64,000 bases of DNA, taken from Pachypanchax playfairii. Taxonomy: Eukaryota > Chordata > Actinopteri > Cyprinodontiformes > Aplocheilidae. Shown here piece after piece: positions 12,850 to 28,000 of the stretch (positions are counted from its first letter, which is position 1; every line of letters starts with the position of its first letter). A model generated the notes under the pieces. The model was not told where the DNA came from. It did not search any database and saw only the letters and a list, made by a program, of their open reading frames with translations. Location: contig SSNP01000250.1 in NCBI GenBank assembly GCA_006937955.1, positions 210,236 to 274,235 on the forward strand. The letters are read 5' to 3'. A program made the translations under genes and the position numbers.

Positions 12850-13020
12850 ATTTTCTTCAAGTTCCCTGAACGCATCATCGGCCTGCTTTACATCAGTGCC
12901 GACTAAGAGGGACCTGTCCATCGGCTCTGAGAGGCCGTACTCAACCATTGCCTTTTCTGTGGCGTTAATGGTTCTCAGGACCTCAGTGGTGAGGTCGCAG
13001 AGGGCGGCGGCGGCAGATCT
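12850..13020 (-). CDS. mlph: mlph coding exon 11 (last one recognised)
   Basis: 171 bases, phase 0. Acceptor GGCTTTCAG, donor GAAAAT then GTAAGC. It encodes 57 residues including ALCDLTTEVLRTINATEKA and ends in FRELEEN. The closest match I know is the C-terminal block of MyRIP that leads into its last coiled coil. Because it has a donor, at least one further exon is expected. None is recognisable between here and position 1. Confidence 0.8.
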
Positions 13021-16000
13021 CTGAAAGCCATGTAGAGGGACAGATGTTAGCAGCTGGAAATCAACATCCTCCTGCAGCTACCATACTGGACTCAGATGTT
13101 TCTGATACACCTGCTGCTTGAGGGAGGAAATGGATGAAAAGACATGGAAAAAGAAGTCCAGTTGCCTTTTTTAGGGGTTTGTGAGGTCCAGGCAGGTAGC
13201 TGCTCTTGATTAAAACAACCTGTCAGGTGTTCAGTAAGACAGGAAGCAGGCTGTTAGTGAGGACGCTGACAGATTGAAGACCAGATTCTGTTTCTGGGTC
13301 AGAGCTGGTCCTCAGGACTTCATGAATCGTGTCATGTTTAGATTTTGTCTGGATGGAAACAAACCTTCAGGGGTCAAAGCTCAGCCATGCTGACAGTTTC
13401 ACAGACAGGAACCTGGATGTTCTCAAGAGAACGTCCTTTTCCACATTCATGCTGGAGCTGTTCCATTAGAACCTACAGCTGCTCATGAAGCAGGTAGATA
13501 AATGATCAGGAAGTTGAGCTCATTCAGGTTCCTGTTTGCATTTTCTCTCTCAGGGTTTGAATCTGTTACCTGTTAACAGCCGTCCTACCTTCTGAGCCTT
13601 TGTGGGCATCTCATCACTTGACGAGCTCAGTTCTTTGTCTTTCAGAGCACCCAGAGGGGCCACCGGTCTGCCCCTGAGGCCGGACGACCCTTTACCCACA
13701 GTGGAAGTCTTCTTCACAGCCTCGTCGTCTGACGACAGACCTTTATCGCTCAGGTTCCCTGCCAGTTCACTCAGCTTCCTCCTCAGCTTCTCCTCCTCAT
13801 TCTGACCCAGTGGAGTTGATGCCTGCCAGGAGACACGGGTTTATAGGTCATGACTTTCAAAATAAAACTCCAGCAGAGGATTTGTTCCCATCATTACTCT
13901 GTTTCAACATCTATATGGTCTGACCTCATCAGCTGGTGTCATCTTCTCCTCCAGGCGGCTCAGTAGACTCTCGATGGCCGACATACGTTTGTTCAGTTCA
14001 TTTATCTCCAAATTAAATCCAGACAAAAAGATCCATTGTTATTTTCATGAGAGGACAGTCCTGCCGAGCCCTCCGTCTCCCGGCCCATCTACACAGGTCC
14101 AGGTGGTTTTCAGTGACACGGGTCTTTTAACTCTTGAAGACTCAGAATAACATCTGATGCTTGTGTGATTGACTTGCTCTGTTATTATTAGGGTCTGCCA
14201 TAATGACTGTATCCCATTCAAATGCATTGTGAAACTCCTTTATAGATCAGATTTCTTATTCTTGTATTAAAGTGAATGCAGCTGGGGTGTTTCCAGTTGC
14301 CATGGCAACGGCATTCACAAAAGACACACTCTTCATTTTAAATGAATATAAAATGCTATAAAACCGGGTAAAAGTGGATCTTTTTTTAGACATTTGTGTC
14401 TCAACGCGCTTGAACTTACAGACGTTCCAGTTTTCAGACACGGGTTCAAAGATCTCCTACAGCTGCATTGCCGTGGTAATCCAGTAGTACGCTACACCAG
14501 ACCAAGCCATCATGTGGTCACAGGTCCTGCTGTCTGGCCTGTGAACTCAACAGGTGGGCTTTTTGGTGAATGGCACTGCCACGGTCACATGATAGAAGTT
14601 TTGTATGAAATTTTGAAATCTGTGATGAAGCATGTCTTGTAACCGGGTGAAAACTGGAACGGTGTCTGTTGGTGAAATTAATTTGTTCTCTAACAACTGA
14701 GAAGACTAAAGTTTTCAGATATGACAGTACATTTTGGGTAGAAGGACTGAAAGGACAGGTGAGTGTATCCTGGGTTCTTACAGGCGGAGCTTGACCCAGG
14801 TTCTCCTGCGAGGAAGCTTTACTGTTTCTCCGACGGTGAGGAGGTTGTTGGTACGCTGGCGGATACCTGTAGTACTCATCCTCATCAGAAGTATCAACAT
14901 ACTGCTGCCGAGCAACCGAACAGCTGATCTTAGAGAGAGAGCGAGTTTGCACCATTCGGTTCTCTGCATAGTCATCTGGACAAGTAAACAGGTTAATCTG
15001 TACCTGAAAACACACACACACACAGGTAGAGACAGACAGGTAGAGACAGACACGCAGGTAGAGACACGCAGGTAGAGACAGACAGGTAGAGACACGCAGG
15101 TAGAGACAGACAGGTAGAGACACGCAGGTAGAGACACGCAGGTAGAGACACGCAGGTAGAGACAGACAGGTAGAGACACACAGGTAGAGACAGACACGCA
15201 GGTAGAGACAAACACACAGGTAGAGACAGACAGGTAGAGACAGACACGCAGGTAGAGACACGCAGGTAGAGACAGACACGCAGGTAGAGACAGACAGGTA
15301 GAGACACGCAGGTAGAGACAGACAGGTAGAGACAGACACGCAGGTAGAGACAGACAGGTAGAGACAGACACGCAGGTAGAGACACGCAGGTAGAGACAGA
15401 CAGGTAGAGACACACAGGTAGAGACACACAGGTAGAGACAGACACGCAGGTAGAGACAGACACGCAGGTAGAGACAGACAGGTAGAGACAGACAGGTAGA
15501 GACAGACACGCAGGTAGAGACAGACACGCAGGTAGAGACAGACAGGTAGAGACACACAGGTAGAGACAGACAGGTAGAGACACACAGGTAGAGACACACA
15601 GGTAGAGACAGACACGCAGGTAGAGACAGACACGCAGGTAGAGACAGACAGGTAGAGACAGACAGGTAGAGACAGACACGCAGGTAGAGACAGACACGCA
15701 GGTAGAGACAGACAGGTAGAGACAGACACGCAGGTAGACACAGACAAGTAGAGACACACACAGATAGAGACACGCAGGTAGAGACACACAGGTAGAGACA
15801 GACAGGTAGAGACAGACACGCAGGTAGAGACAGACAGGTAGAGACAGACACGCAGGTAGAGACACGCAGGTAGAGACAGACAGGTAGAGACACACAGGTA
15901 GAGACACACAGGTAGAGACAGACACGCAGGTAGAGACACACAGGTAGAGACAGACAGGTAGAGACAGACACGCAGGTAGAGACAGACAGGTAGAGACACG

Positions 16001-19000
16001 CAGGTAGAGACAGACAGGTAGAGACAGGCAGGTAGAGACAGACACGCAGGTAGAGACAGACACGCAGGTAGAGACAGACAGGTAGAGACAGACACGCAGG
16101 TAGAGACACGCAGGTAGAGACAGACAGGTAGAGACACACAGGTAGAGACACACAGGTAGAGACAGACAGGTAGAGACACACAGGTAGAGACACACACACA
16201 GGTAGAGACACACACACAGGTAGAGACACACAGGTAGAGACACGCAGGTAGAGACACGCACAGAGGTAGAGACAGACATGCAGGTAGAGACACACACAGA
16301 GGTAGAGACAGACATGCAAGTAGAGACACGCACAGAGGTAGAGACAGACATGCAGGTAGAGACAGACAGGTAGAGACACACACACAAGTAGAGACACGCA
16401 CGCAGGTAGAGACACACATGCAAGTAGAGACACGCACGCAGGTAGAGACACACACGCAGGTAGAGACACGCACAGAGGTAGAGACAGACATGCAGGTAGA
16501 GACATGCACAGAGGTAGAGACAGACATGCAGGTAGAGACATGCACAGAGGTAGAGACAGACATGCAAGTAGAGACATGCAGGTAGAGACACGCACAGAGG
16601 TAGAGACAGACATGCAAGTAGAGACACGCACAGAGGTAGAGACAGACATGCAGGTAGAGACACGCACAGAGGTAGAGACAGACATGCAGGTAGAGACACG
16701 CACAGAGGTAGAGACAGACATGCAGGTAGAGACATGCAGGTAGAGACACGCAGGTAGAGACAGACAGGCAGGTTGAGACACACACACAGGTAGAGACACA
16801 CAGGTAGAGACAGACAGGCAGGTAGAGACAGACACGCAGGTAGACACAGACAAGTAGAGAGACACGCAGGTAGAAACACACAGGTAGAGACACACAGGTT
16901 GAGACACACACACAGGTAGAGACACACACACAGGTAGAGACAGACAGGCAGGTTGAGACACACACACAGGTAGAGACACACAGGTAGAGACAGACAGGCA
17001 GGTAGAGACAGACACGCAGGTAGACACAGACAAGTAGAGACACACACAGGTAGAGACATGCAGGTAGAGACACGCAGGTAGAGACAGACAGGTAGAGACA
17101 GACACGCAGGTAGACACAGACAAGTAGAGACACACACAGGTAGAGACATGCAGGTAGAGACAGACACGCAGGTAGAGACAGACAGGTAGAGACAGACACG
17201 CAGGTAGACACAGACAAGTAGAGACACACACAGGTAGAGACACGCAGGTAGAGACACACAGGTAGAGACACACACACAGGTAGAGACAGACAGGCAGGTA
17301 GAGACAGACACGCAGGTAGACACAGACAAGTAGAGAGACACGCAGGTAGAGACACGCAGGTAGAAACACACAGGTAGAGACACACAGGTTGAGACACACA
17401 CACAGGTAGAGACAGACAGGCAGGTTGAGACACACACACAGGTAGAGACACACAGGTAGAGACAGACAGGCAGGTAGAGACAGACACGCAGGTAGAGACA
17501 CACAGGTAAGTAGAGACACACACAGGTAGAGACATGCAGGTAGAGACACGCAGGTAGAGACACACAGGTAGAGACACACACACAGGTAGAGACACACAGG
17601 TAGAGACAGACAGGTAGAGACAGACACGCAGGTAGACACAGACAAGTAGAGACACACACAGGTAGAGACATGCAGGTAGAGACAGACACGCAGGTAGACA
17701 CACACAAGTAGAGAGACACGCAGGTAGAGACACGCAGGTAGAAACACACAGGTAGAGACACACAGGTTGAGACACACACACAGGAGAGACACACACACAG
17801 GTAGAGACAGACAGGCAGGTTGAGACACACACACAGGTAGAGACACACAGGTAGAGACAGACAGGCAGGTAGAGACAGACACGCAGGTAGACACAGACAA
17901 GTAGAGACACACACAGGTAGAGACATGCAGGTAGAGACAGACACGCAGGTAGAGACAGACAGGTAGAGACAGACACGCAGGTAGAGACACGCAGGTAGAG
18001 ACACGCAGGTAGAGACACGCAGGTAGAGACACACAGGTAGAGACAGACAGGTAGGTTGAGACACACACACAGGTAGAGACAGACAGGCAGGTAGAGACAG
18101 ACACGCAGGCAGAGACAGACAAGTAGAGACAGACAGGTAGAGACAGACAGGTAGAGACAGACACGCAGGTAGAGACAGACAGGTAGAGACAGACACGCAG
18201 GTAGAGACACGCAGGTAGAGACAGACAGGTAGAGACAGACACGCAGGTAGACACAGACAAGTAGAGACACACACAGGTAGAGACATGCAGGTAGAGACAG
18301 ACACGCAGGTAGAGACACACAGGTAGAGACAGACAGGTAGAGACACACAGGTAGAGACACACAGGTAGAGACAGACACGCAGGTAGAGACAGACAGGTAG
18401 AGACACGCAGGTAGAGACAGACAGGTAGAGACACGCAGGTAGAGACAGACACGCAGGTAGAGACACGCAGGTAGAGACACGCAGGTAGAGACAGACAGGT
18501 AGAGACACACAGGTAGAGACACACAGGTAGAGACAGACACGCAGGTAGAGACAGACACGCAGGTAGAGACAGACAGGTAGAGACACACAGGTAGAGACAG
18601 ACAGGCAGAGACACACAGGTAGAGACAGACAGGCAGGTAGAGACAGACACGCAGGTAGACACAGACAAGTAGAGACACACACAGGTAGAGACACGCAGGT
18701 AGAGACACACAGGTAGAGACAGACAGGTAGAGACAGACACGCAGGTAGAGACAGACACGCAGGTAGAGACAGACAGGGAGAGACAGACACGCAGGTAGAG
18801 ACAGACAGGTAGAGACACACAGGTAGAGACAGGCAGGTAGAGACACACAGGTAGAGACAGACAGGTAGAGACAGACACGCAGGTAGAGACACACAGGTAG
18901 AGACAGACACGCAGGTAGAGACACGCAGGTAGAGACAGACAGGTAGAGACAGACACGCAGGTAGAGACAGACACGCAGGTAGAGACAGACAGGTAGAGAC

Positions 19001-22000
19001 AGACAGGTAGAGACAGACAGGTAGGGACAGACACGCAGGTAGACACAGACAAGTAGAGACACACACAGGTAGAGACACGCAGGTAGAGACAGGCAGGTAG
19101 AGACACACAGGTTGAGACACACACAGGTAGAGACACACACAGGTAGAGACAGACAGGCAGGTTGAGACACACACACAGGTAGAGACAGACACGCAGGTAG
19201 AGACAGGCAGGTAGAGACAGACACGCAGGGAGAGACACGCAGGGAGAGACAGACAGGGAGAGACAGACACGCAGGTAGACACAGACAAGTAGAGACACAC
19301 ACAGGTAGAGACACGCAGGTAGAGACACGCAGGTAGAGACACACACACAGGTAGAGACACAGGTTGAGACACACGCACAGGTAGAGACAGACAGGCAGGT
19401 TGAGACACACACACAGGTAGAGACACACAGGTAGAGACAGACAGGCAGGTAGAGAAAGACACGCAGGTAGAGACAGACACGCAGGTAGACACAGACAAGT
19501 AGAGACACACACAGGTAGAGACACGCAGGTAGAGACACACAGGTAGAGACACACAGGTAGAGACAGACACGCAGGTAGAGACAGACAGGTAGAGACACAC
19601 AGGTAGAGACAGACAGGTAGAGACACACAGGTAGAGACACACAGGTAGAGACAGACACGCAGGTAGAGACACACAGGTAGAGACAGACAGGTAGAGACAG
19701 ACACGCAGGTAGACACAGACAAGTAGAGACACACACAGGTAGAGACATGCAGGTAGAGACAGACACGCAGGTAGAGACACGCAGGTAGAGACAGACAGGT
19801 AGAGACACACAGGTAGAGACACACAGGTAGAGACAGACACGCAGGTAGAGACAGACACGCAGGTAGACACAGACAAGTAGAGACACACACAGGTAGAGAC
19901 ATGCAGGTAGAGACACGCAGGTAGAGACACCCAGGTAGAGACAGACAGGTAGAGACAGACACGCAGGTAGAGACAGACACGCAGGTAGAGACAGACACGC
20001 AGGTAGAGACAGGCAGGTAGAGACAGACACGCAGGTAGAGACACGCAGGTAGAGACAGACAGGTAGAGACAGACAGGCAGGTAGAGACACACAGGTAGAG
20101 ACAGACAGGTAGAGACACACAGGTTGAGACACACACACAGGTAGAGACACACACACAGGTAGAGACAGACAGGCAGGTTGAGACACACACACAGGTAGAG
20201 ACAGACAGGCAGGTAGAGACAGACACGCAGGTAGACACAGACAAGTAGAGACACACACAGGTAGAGACATGCAGGTAGAGACACGCAGGTAGAGACAGAC
20301 AGGTAGAGACACGCAGGTAGAGACAGACAGGTAGAGACACGCAGGTAGAGACAGACACGCAGGTAGAGACACGCAGGTAGAGACAGACACGCAGGTAGAG
20401 ACAGACAGGTAGAGACACGCAGGTAGAGACAGACAGGTAGAGACAGACACGCAGGTAGAGACAGACAGGTAGAGACAGACACGCAGGTAGAGACACGCAG
20501 GTAGAGACAGACAGGTAGAGACACGCAGGTAGAGACAGACAGGTAGAGACAGACACGCAGGTAGAGACAGACAGGTAGAGACACGCAGGTAGAGACAGAC
20601 AGGTAGAGACACGCAGGTAGAGACAGACACGCAGGTAGAGACACGCAGGTAGAGACACGCAGGTAGAGACAGACAGGTAGAGACAGACACGCAGGTAGAG
20701 ACACGCAGGTAGAGACAGACAGGTAGAGACAGACACGCAGGTAGACACAGACAAGTAGAGACACACACAGGTAGAGACATGCAGGTAGAGACACGCAGGT
20801 AGAGACAGACACGCAGGGAGAGACAGACAGGTAGAGACAGACACGCAGGTAGAGACACACAGGTAGAGACACACAGGTAGAGACAGACAGGCAGGTAGAG
20901 ACAGACACGCAGGTAGAGACACGCAGGTAGAGACAGACACGCAGGTAGAGACAGACAGGTAGAGACACGCAGGTAGAGACAGACAGGTAGAGAGAGACAC
21001 GCAGGTAGAGACAGACAGGTAGAGACACGCAGGTAGAGACAGACAGGTAGAGACAGACACGCAGGTAGAGACAGACAGGTAGAGACAGACACGCAGGGAG
21101 AGACACACAGGTAGAGACAGACAGGTAGAGACAGACACGCAGGTAGACACAGACAAGTAGAGACACACACAGGTAGAGACACGCAGGTAGAGACACGCAG
21201 GTAGAGACACACAGGTAGAGACAGACAGGTAGAGACAGACACGCAGGGAGAGACACACACACAGGGAGAGACAGACAGGCAGAGACAGACACGCAGGTAG
21301 AGACAGGCAGGTAGAGACAGACAGGCAGGTAGACACAGACAAGTAGAGACACACACAGGTAGAGACACGCAGGGAGAGACACACAGGGAGAGACAGACAG
21401 GGAGAGACAGACACGCAGGTAGAGACAGACAGGTAGAGACAGACACGCAGGTAGACACAGACAAGTAGAGACACACACAGGTAGAGACACGCAGGTAGAG
21501 ACACGCAGGTAGAGACACACAGGTAGAGACAGACAGGTAGAGACAGACACGCAGGTAGAGACACACAGGTAGAGACAGACACGCAGGTAGAGACAGACAG
21601 GTAGAGACACGCAGGTAGAGACAGACAGGTAGAGACAGACACGCAGGTAGAGACAGACAGGTAGAGACAGACACGCAGGTAGAGACACGCAGGTAGAGAC
21701 AGACAGGTAGAGACAGACACGCAGGTAGAGACAGACAGGTAGAGACACGCAGGTAGAGACAGACAGGTAGAGACAGACACGCAGGTAGACACAGACAAGT
21801 AGAGACACACACAGGTAGAGACATGCAGGTAGAGACACGCAGGTAGAGACAGACACGCAGGTAGAGACAGACAGGTAGAGACAGACACGCAGGTAGACAC
21901 AGACAAGTAGAGACACACACAGGTAGAGACACGCAGGTAGAGACACGCAGGTAGAGACACACACACAGGTAGACACACACACAGGTAGAGACAGACAGGC

Positions 22001-25000
22001 AGGTAGAGACAGACACGCAGGTAGACACAGACAAGTAGAGACACACACAGGTAGAGACACGCAGGTAGAGACACGCAGGTAGAGACACACAGGTAGAGAC
22101 AGACAGGTAGAGACAGACACGCAGGTAGAGACAGGCAGGTAGAGACAGACACGCAGGTAGAGACAGACACGCAGGTAGAGACAGCCAGGTAGAGACAGAC
22201 ACGCAGGTAGAGACACGCAGGTAGAGACAGCAGGTAGAGACAGGCAGGTAGAGACACGCAGGTAGAGACACACAGGTAGAGACAGACACGCAGGTAGACA
22301 CAGACAAGTAGAGACACACACAGGTAGAGACAGACAGGTAGAGACAGACAGGCAGGTAGAGACAGACACGCAGGTAGAGACAGACAGGTAGAGACAGACA
22401 CGCAGGTAGAGACAGGCAGGTAGAGACAGACAGGTAGAGACAGACACGCAGGTAGAGACAGACACGCAGGTAGAGACAGACAGGTAGAGACACACAGGTA
22501 GAGACAGACATGCAGGTAGAGACACACACAGAGGTAGAGACAGACATGCAGGTAGAGACACGCAGGTAGAGACAGACAGGTAGAGACAGACACGCAGGTA
22601 GAGACAGACAGGTAGAGACAGACACGGAGGTAGAGACACGCAGGTAGAGACAGACAGGTAGAGACACGCAGGTAGAGACAGACACGCAGGTAGAGACACG
22701 CAGGTAGAGACAGACACGCAGGTAGAGACAGACAGGTAGAGACAGACACGCAGGTAGACACAGACAAGTAGAGACACACACAGGTAGAGACACGCAGGTA
22801 GAGACAGACAGGTAGAGACACGCAGGTAGAGACAGACAGGTAGAGACACGCAGGTAGAGACAGACACGCAGGTAGAGACACGCAGGTAGAGACACGCAGG
22901 TAGAGACAGACAGGTAGAGACAGACACGCAGGTAGAGACACGCAGGTAGAGACAGACAGGTAGAGACACGCAGGTAGAGACAGACAGGTAGAGACAAGCA
23001 GGTAGAGACACACACACAGGTAGAGACACGCAGGTAGAGACAGACACAGGTAGAGACACACAGGTAGAGACACACAGGTAGAGACAGACAGGCAGGTTGA
23101 GACACACACACAGGGAGAGACACACACACAGGTAGAGACACACAGGTAGAGACACGCAGGTAGAGACACACACAGGTAGAGACATGCAGGTAGAGACACG
23201 CAGGTAGAGACACACAGGTAGAGACACACACACAGGTAGAGACACACAGGTAGAGACACACAGGTAGAGACAGACAGGCAGGTAGAGACACGCAGGTAGA
23301 GACACGCAGGTAGAGACACTCAGGTAGAGACACACAGGTAGAGACAGACAGGTAGAGACAGACACGCAGGTAGAGACACACAGGTAGAGACAGACACGCA
23401 GGTAGAGACACGCAGGTAGAGACAGACAGGTAGAGACACGCAGGTAGAGACAGACACGCAGGTAGAGACACGCAGGTAGAGACACGCAGGTAGAGACACG
23501 CAGGTAGAGACACACAGGTAGAGACACACACACAGGTAGAGACACACAGGTAGAGACAGACAGGCAGGTAGAGACAGACACGCAGGTAGACACAGACAAG
23601 TAGAGAGACACGCAGGTAGAGACACGCAGGTAGAGACACGCAGGTAGAGACAGACAGGTAGAGACACACAGGTAGAGACAGACAGGTAGAGACAGACACG
23701 CAGGTAGAGACAGACACGCAGGTAGAGACAGACAGGTAGAGACACACAGGTAGAGACAGACAGGTAGAGACACGCAGGTAGAGACAGACAGGTAGAGACA
23801 GACACGCAGGTAGAGACAGACAGGTAGAGACAGACACGCAGGTAGAGACACGCAGGTAGAGACAGACAGGTAGAGACAGACACGCAGGTAGAGACACGCA
23901 GGTAGAGACAGACACGCAGGTAGAGACAGACAGGTAGAGACACGCAGGTAGAGACAGACAGGTAGAGACAGACACGCAGGTAGAGACACGCAGGTAGAGA
24001 CAGACAGGTAGAGACACGCAGGTAGAGACAGACAGGTAGAGACACGCAGGTAGAGACAGACAGGGAGAGACACACAGGGAGAGACAGACAGGTAGAGACA
24101 CACAGGTAGAGACAGACACACAGGTAGAGACACACACACAGGTAGAGACACACAGGTAGAGACAGACAGGCAGGTAGAGACAGACACGCAGGTAGACACA
24201 GACAAGTAGAGACACACACAGGTAGAGACATGCAGGTAGAGACACGCAGGTAGAGACACACAGGTAGAGACAGACAGGTAGAGACAGACACGCAGGTAGA
24301 GACACGCAGGTAGAGACAGACAGGTAGAGACACGCAGGTAGAGACAGACAGGTAGAGACACACAGGTAGAGACACACAGGTAGAGACAGACACGCAGGTA
24401 GAGACACACAGGTAGAGACAACACACAGGTAGAGACAGACAGGCAGGTAGAGACACACACACAGGTAGAGACACACAGGTAGAGACAGACAGGCAGGTAG
24501 AGACAGACACGCAGGTAGACACAGACAGGTAGAGACACGCAGGTAGAGACATACAGGTAGAGACAGACACGCAGGTAGAGACAGACAGGTAGAGACAGAC
24601 ACGCAGGTAGACACAGACAAGTAGAGACACACACAGGTAGAGACACACAGGTAGAGACACGCAGGTAGAGACACGCAGGTAGAGACACACACACAGGTAG
24701 AGACACACAGGTTGAGACAGACAGGTAGAGACACACACACAGGTAGAGACAGACAAGTAGAGACACACACAGGTAGAGACACACAGGTAGAGACAGACAA
24801 GTAGAGACACACACAGGTAGAGACATGCAGGTAGAGACACGCAGGTAGAGACAGACAGGTAGAGACACACACACAAGTAGAGACACGCACGCAGGTAGAG
24901 ACACACATGCAAGTAGAGACACGCACGCAGGTAGAGACACACACGCAGGTAGAGACACGCACAGAGGTAGAGACAGACATGCAGGTAGAGACATGCACAG

Positions 25001-28000
25001 AGGTAGAGACAGACATGCAGGTAGAGACATGCACAGAGGTAGAGACAGACATGCAGGTAGAGACACGCACAGAGGTAGAGACAGACATGCAAGTAGAGAC
25101 ATGCAGGTAGAGACACGCACAGAGGTAGAGACAGACATGCAGGTAGAGACATGCACAGAGGTAGAGACAGACATGCAAGTAGAGACATGCAGGTAGAGAC
25201 ACGCACAGAGGTAGAGACAGACATGCAGGTAGACACAGACAAGTAGAGACACACACAGGTAGAGACATGCAGGTAGAGACACGCACAGAGGTAGAGACAG
25301 ACATGCAGGTAGAGACACGCACAGAGGTAGAGACAGACATGCAGGTAGAGACACGCACAGAGGTAGAGACAGACATGCAGGTAGAGACAGACAGGTAGAG
25401 ACACACACACAAGTAGAGACACGCACGCAGGTAGAGACACACATGCAAGTAGAGACACGCACGCAGGTAGAGACACGCACGCAGGTAGAGACACACACGC
25501 AGGTAGAGACACACACGCAGGTAGAGACACACACACAAGTAGAGACATGCACAGGTAGAGACACGCACAGAGGTAGAGACAGACATGCAGGTAGAGACAC
25601 GCACAGAGGTAGAGACAGACATGCAGGTAGAGACACGCACAGAGGTAGAGACAGACATGCAGGTAGAGACAGACAGGTAGAGACACACACACAAGTAGAG
25701 ACACGCACGCAGGTAGAGACACACACGCAGGTAGAGACACACATACACCCAGGTAGAGACACACGCAAGTAGAGACACGCACACAGGTAGAGACAGACAC
25801 AGGTAGAGACACGCACAGGTAGAGACACACAGGTAGAGACAGACACGCAGGTAGAGACAGACACGCAGGTAGACACAGACAAGTAGAGACACACACAGGT
25901 AGAGACACACAGGTAGAGACAGACAAGTAGAGACACACATGTAGAGACATGCAGGTAGAGACACGCAGGTAGAGACAGACAGGTAGAGACACACACACAG
26001 GTAGAGACACACACACAGGTAGAGACACACAGGTAGAGACACGCAGGTAGAGACACACAGGTAGAGACACACACAGGTAGAGACATGCAGGTAGAGACAC
26101 GCAGGTAGAGACACACAGGTAGAGACACACACACAGGTAGAGACACACACACAGGTAGAGACACACAGGTAGAGACAGACAGGCAGGTAGAGAAAGACAC
26201 GCAGGTAGAGACAGACACGCAGGTAGACACAGACAAGTAGAGACACACACAGGTAGAGACACGCAGGTAGAGACACGCAGGTAGAGACAGACAGGTAGAG
26301 ACACACACACAAGTAGAGACACGCACGCAGGTAGAGACACACATGCAAGTAGAGACACGCACAGAGGTAGAGACAGACATGCAAGTAGAGACACGCACAG
26401 AGGTAGAGACAGACAAGTAGAGAGAGACATGCACAGAGGTAGAGACAGACATGCAGGTAGAGACACGCAGGTAGAGACAGACACGCAGGTAGACACAGAC
26501 AAGTAGAGACACACACAGGTAGAGACACGCAGGTAGAGACACACACACAGGTAGAGACACGCAGGTAGAGACACACACAGGTAGAGACACACGCAGGTAG
26601 AGACAGACAGGTAGAGACAGACACGCAGGTAGAGACACGCAGGTAGAGACAGACACGCAGGTAGAGACAGACAGGTAGAGACAGACACGCAGGTAGAGAC
26701 ACGCAGGTAGAGACAGACAGGTAGAGACACACACACAAGTAGAGACACGCACGCAGGTAGAGACACACATGCAAGTAGAGACACGCACACAGGTAGAGAC
26801 ACGCACGCAGGTAGAGACACGCACAGAGGTAGAGACAGACATGCAGGTAGAGACATGCACAGAGGTAGAGACAGACATGCAGGTAGAGACATGCACAGAG
26901 GTAGAGACAGACATGCAGGTAGAGACACGCACAGAGGTAGAGACAGACAAGTAGAGACACACACAGGTAGAGACACACAGGTAGAGACAGACAGGTAGAG
27001 ACAGACACGCAGGTAGAGACAGACACGCAGGTAGAGACAGACAGGTAGAGACACACAGGTAGAGACACGCAGGTAGAGACACACACAGGTAGAGACATGC
27101 AGGTAGAGACACGCAGGTAGAGACACACAGGTAGAGACAGACAGGTAGAGACAGACACGCAGGTAGAGACAGACACGCAGGTAGACACAGACAAGTAGAG
27201 ACACACACAGGTAGAGACATGCAGGTAGAGACAGACACGCAGGTAGAGACATGCACAGAGGTAGAGACAGACATGCAGGTAGAGACATGCACAGAGGTAG
27301 AGACAGACATGCAAGTAGAGACATGCAGGTAGAGACACGCACAGAGGTAGAGACAGACATGCAGGTAGAGACACACACAGAGGTAGAGACAGACATGCAA
27401 GTAGAGACACGCACAGAGGTAGAGACAGACATGCAGGTAGAGACACGCACAGAGGTAGAGACAGACACGCAGGTAGAGACACGCAGGTAGAGACAGACAG
27501 GTAGAGACACACAGGTAGAGACAGACAGTAGAGACACACAGGTAGAGACACACACACAGGTAGAAACACACAGGTAGAGACAGACAGGCAGGTAGAGACA
27601 GACACGCAGGTAGACACAGACAAGTAGAGACACACACAGGTAGAGACATGCAGGTAGAGACAGACACGCAGGTAGAGACACACAGGTAGAGACACGCAGG
27701 TAGCGACACACAGGTTGAGACACACACACAGGTAGAGACACACACACAGGTAGAGACACACAGGTAGAGACACGCAGGTAGAGACACACACAGGTAGAGA
27801 CATGCAGGTAGAGACACGCAGGTAGAGACACACAGGTAGAGACACACACGTAGAGACAGACACGCAGGTAGAGACACGCAGGTAGAGACAGACAGGGAGA
27901 GACAGACACGCAGGTAGAGACAGACAGGTAGAGACACGCAGGTAGAGACAGACAGGTAGAGACACACACACAAGTAGAGACACGCACGCAGGTAGAGACA

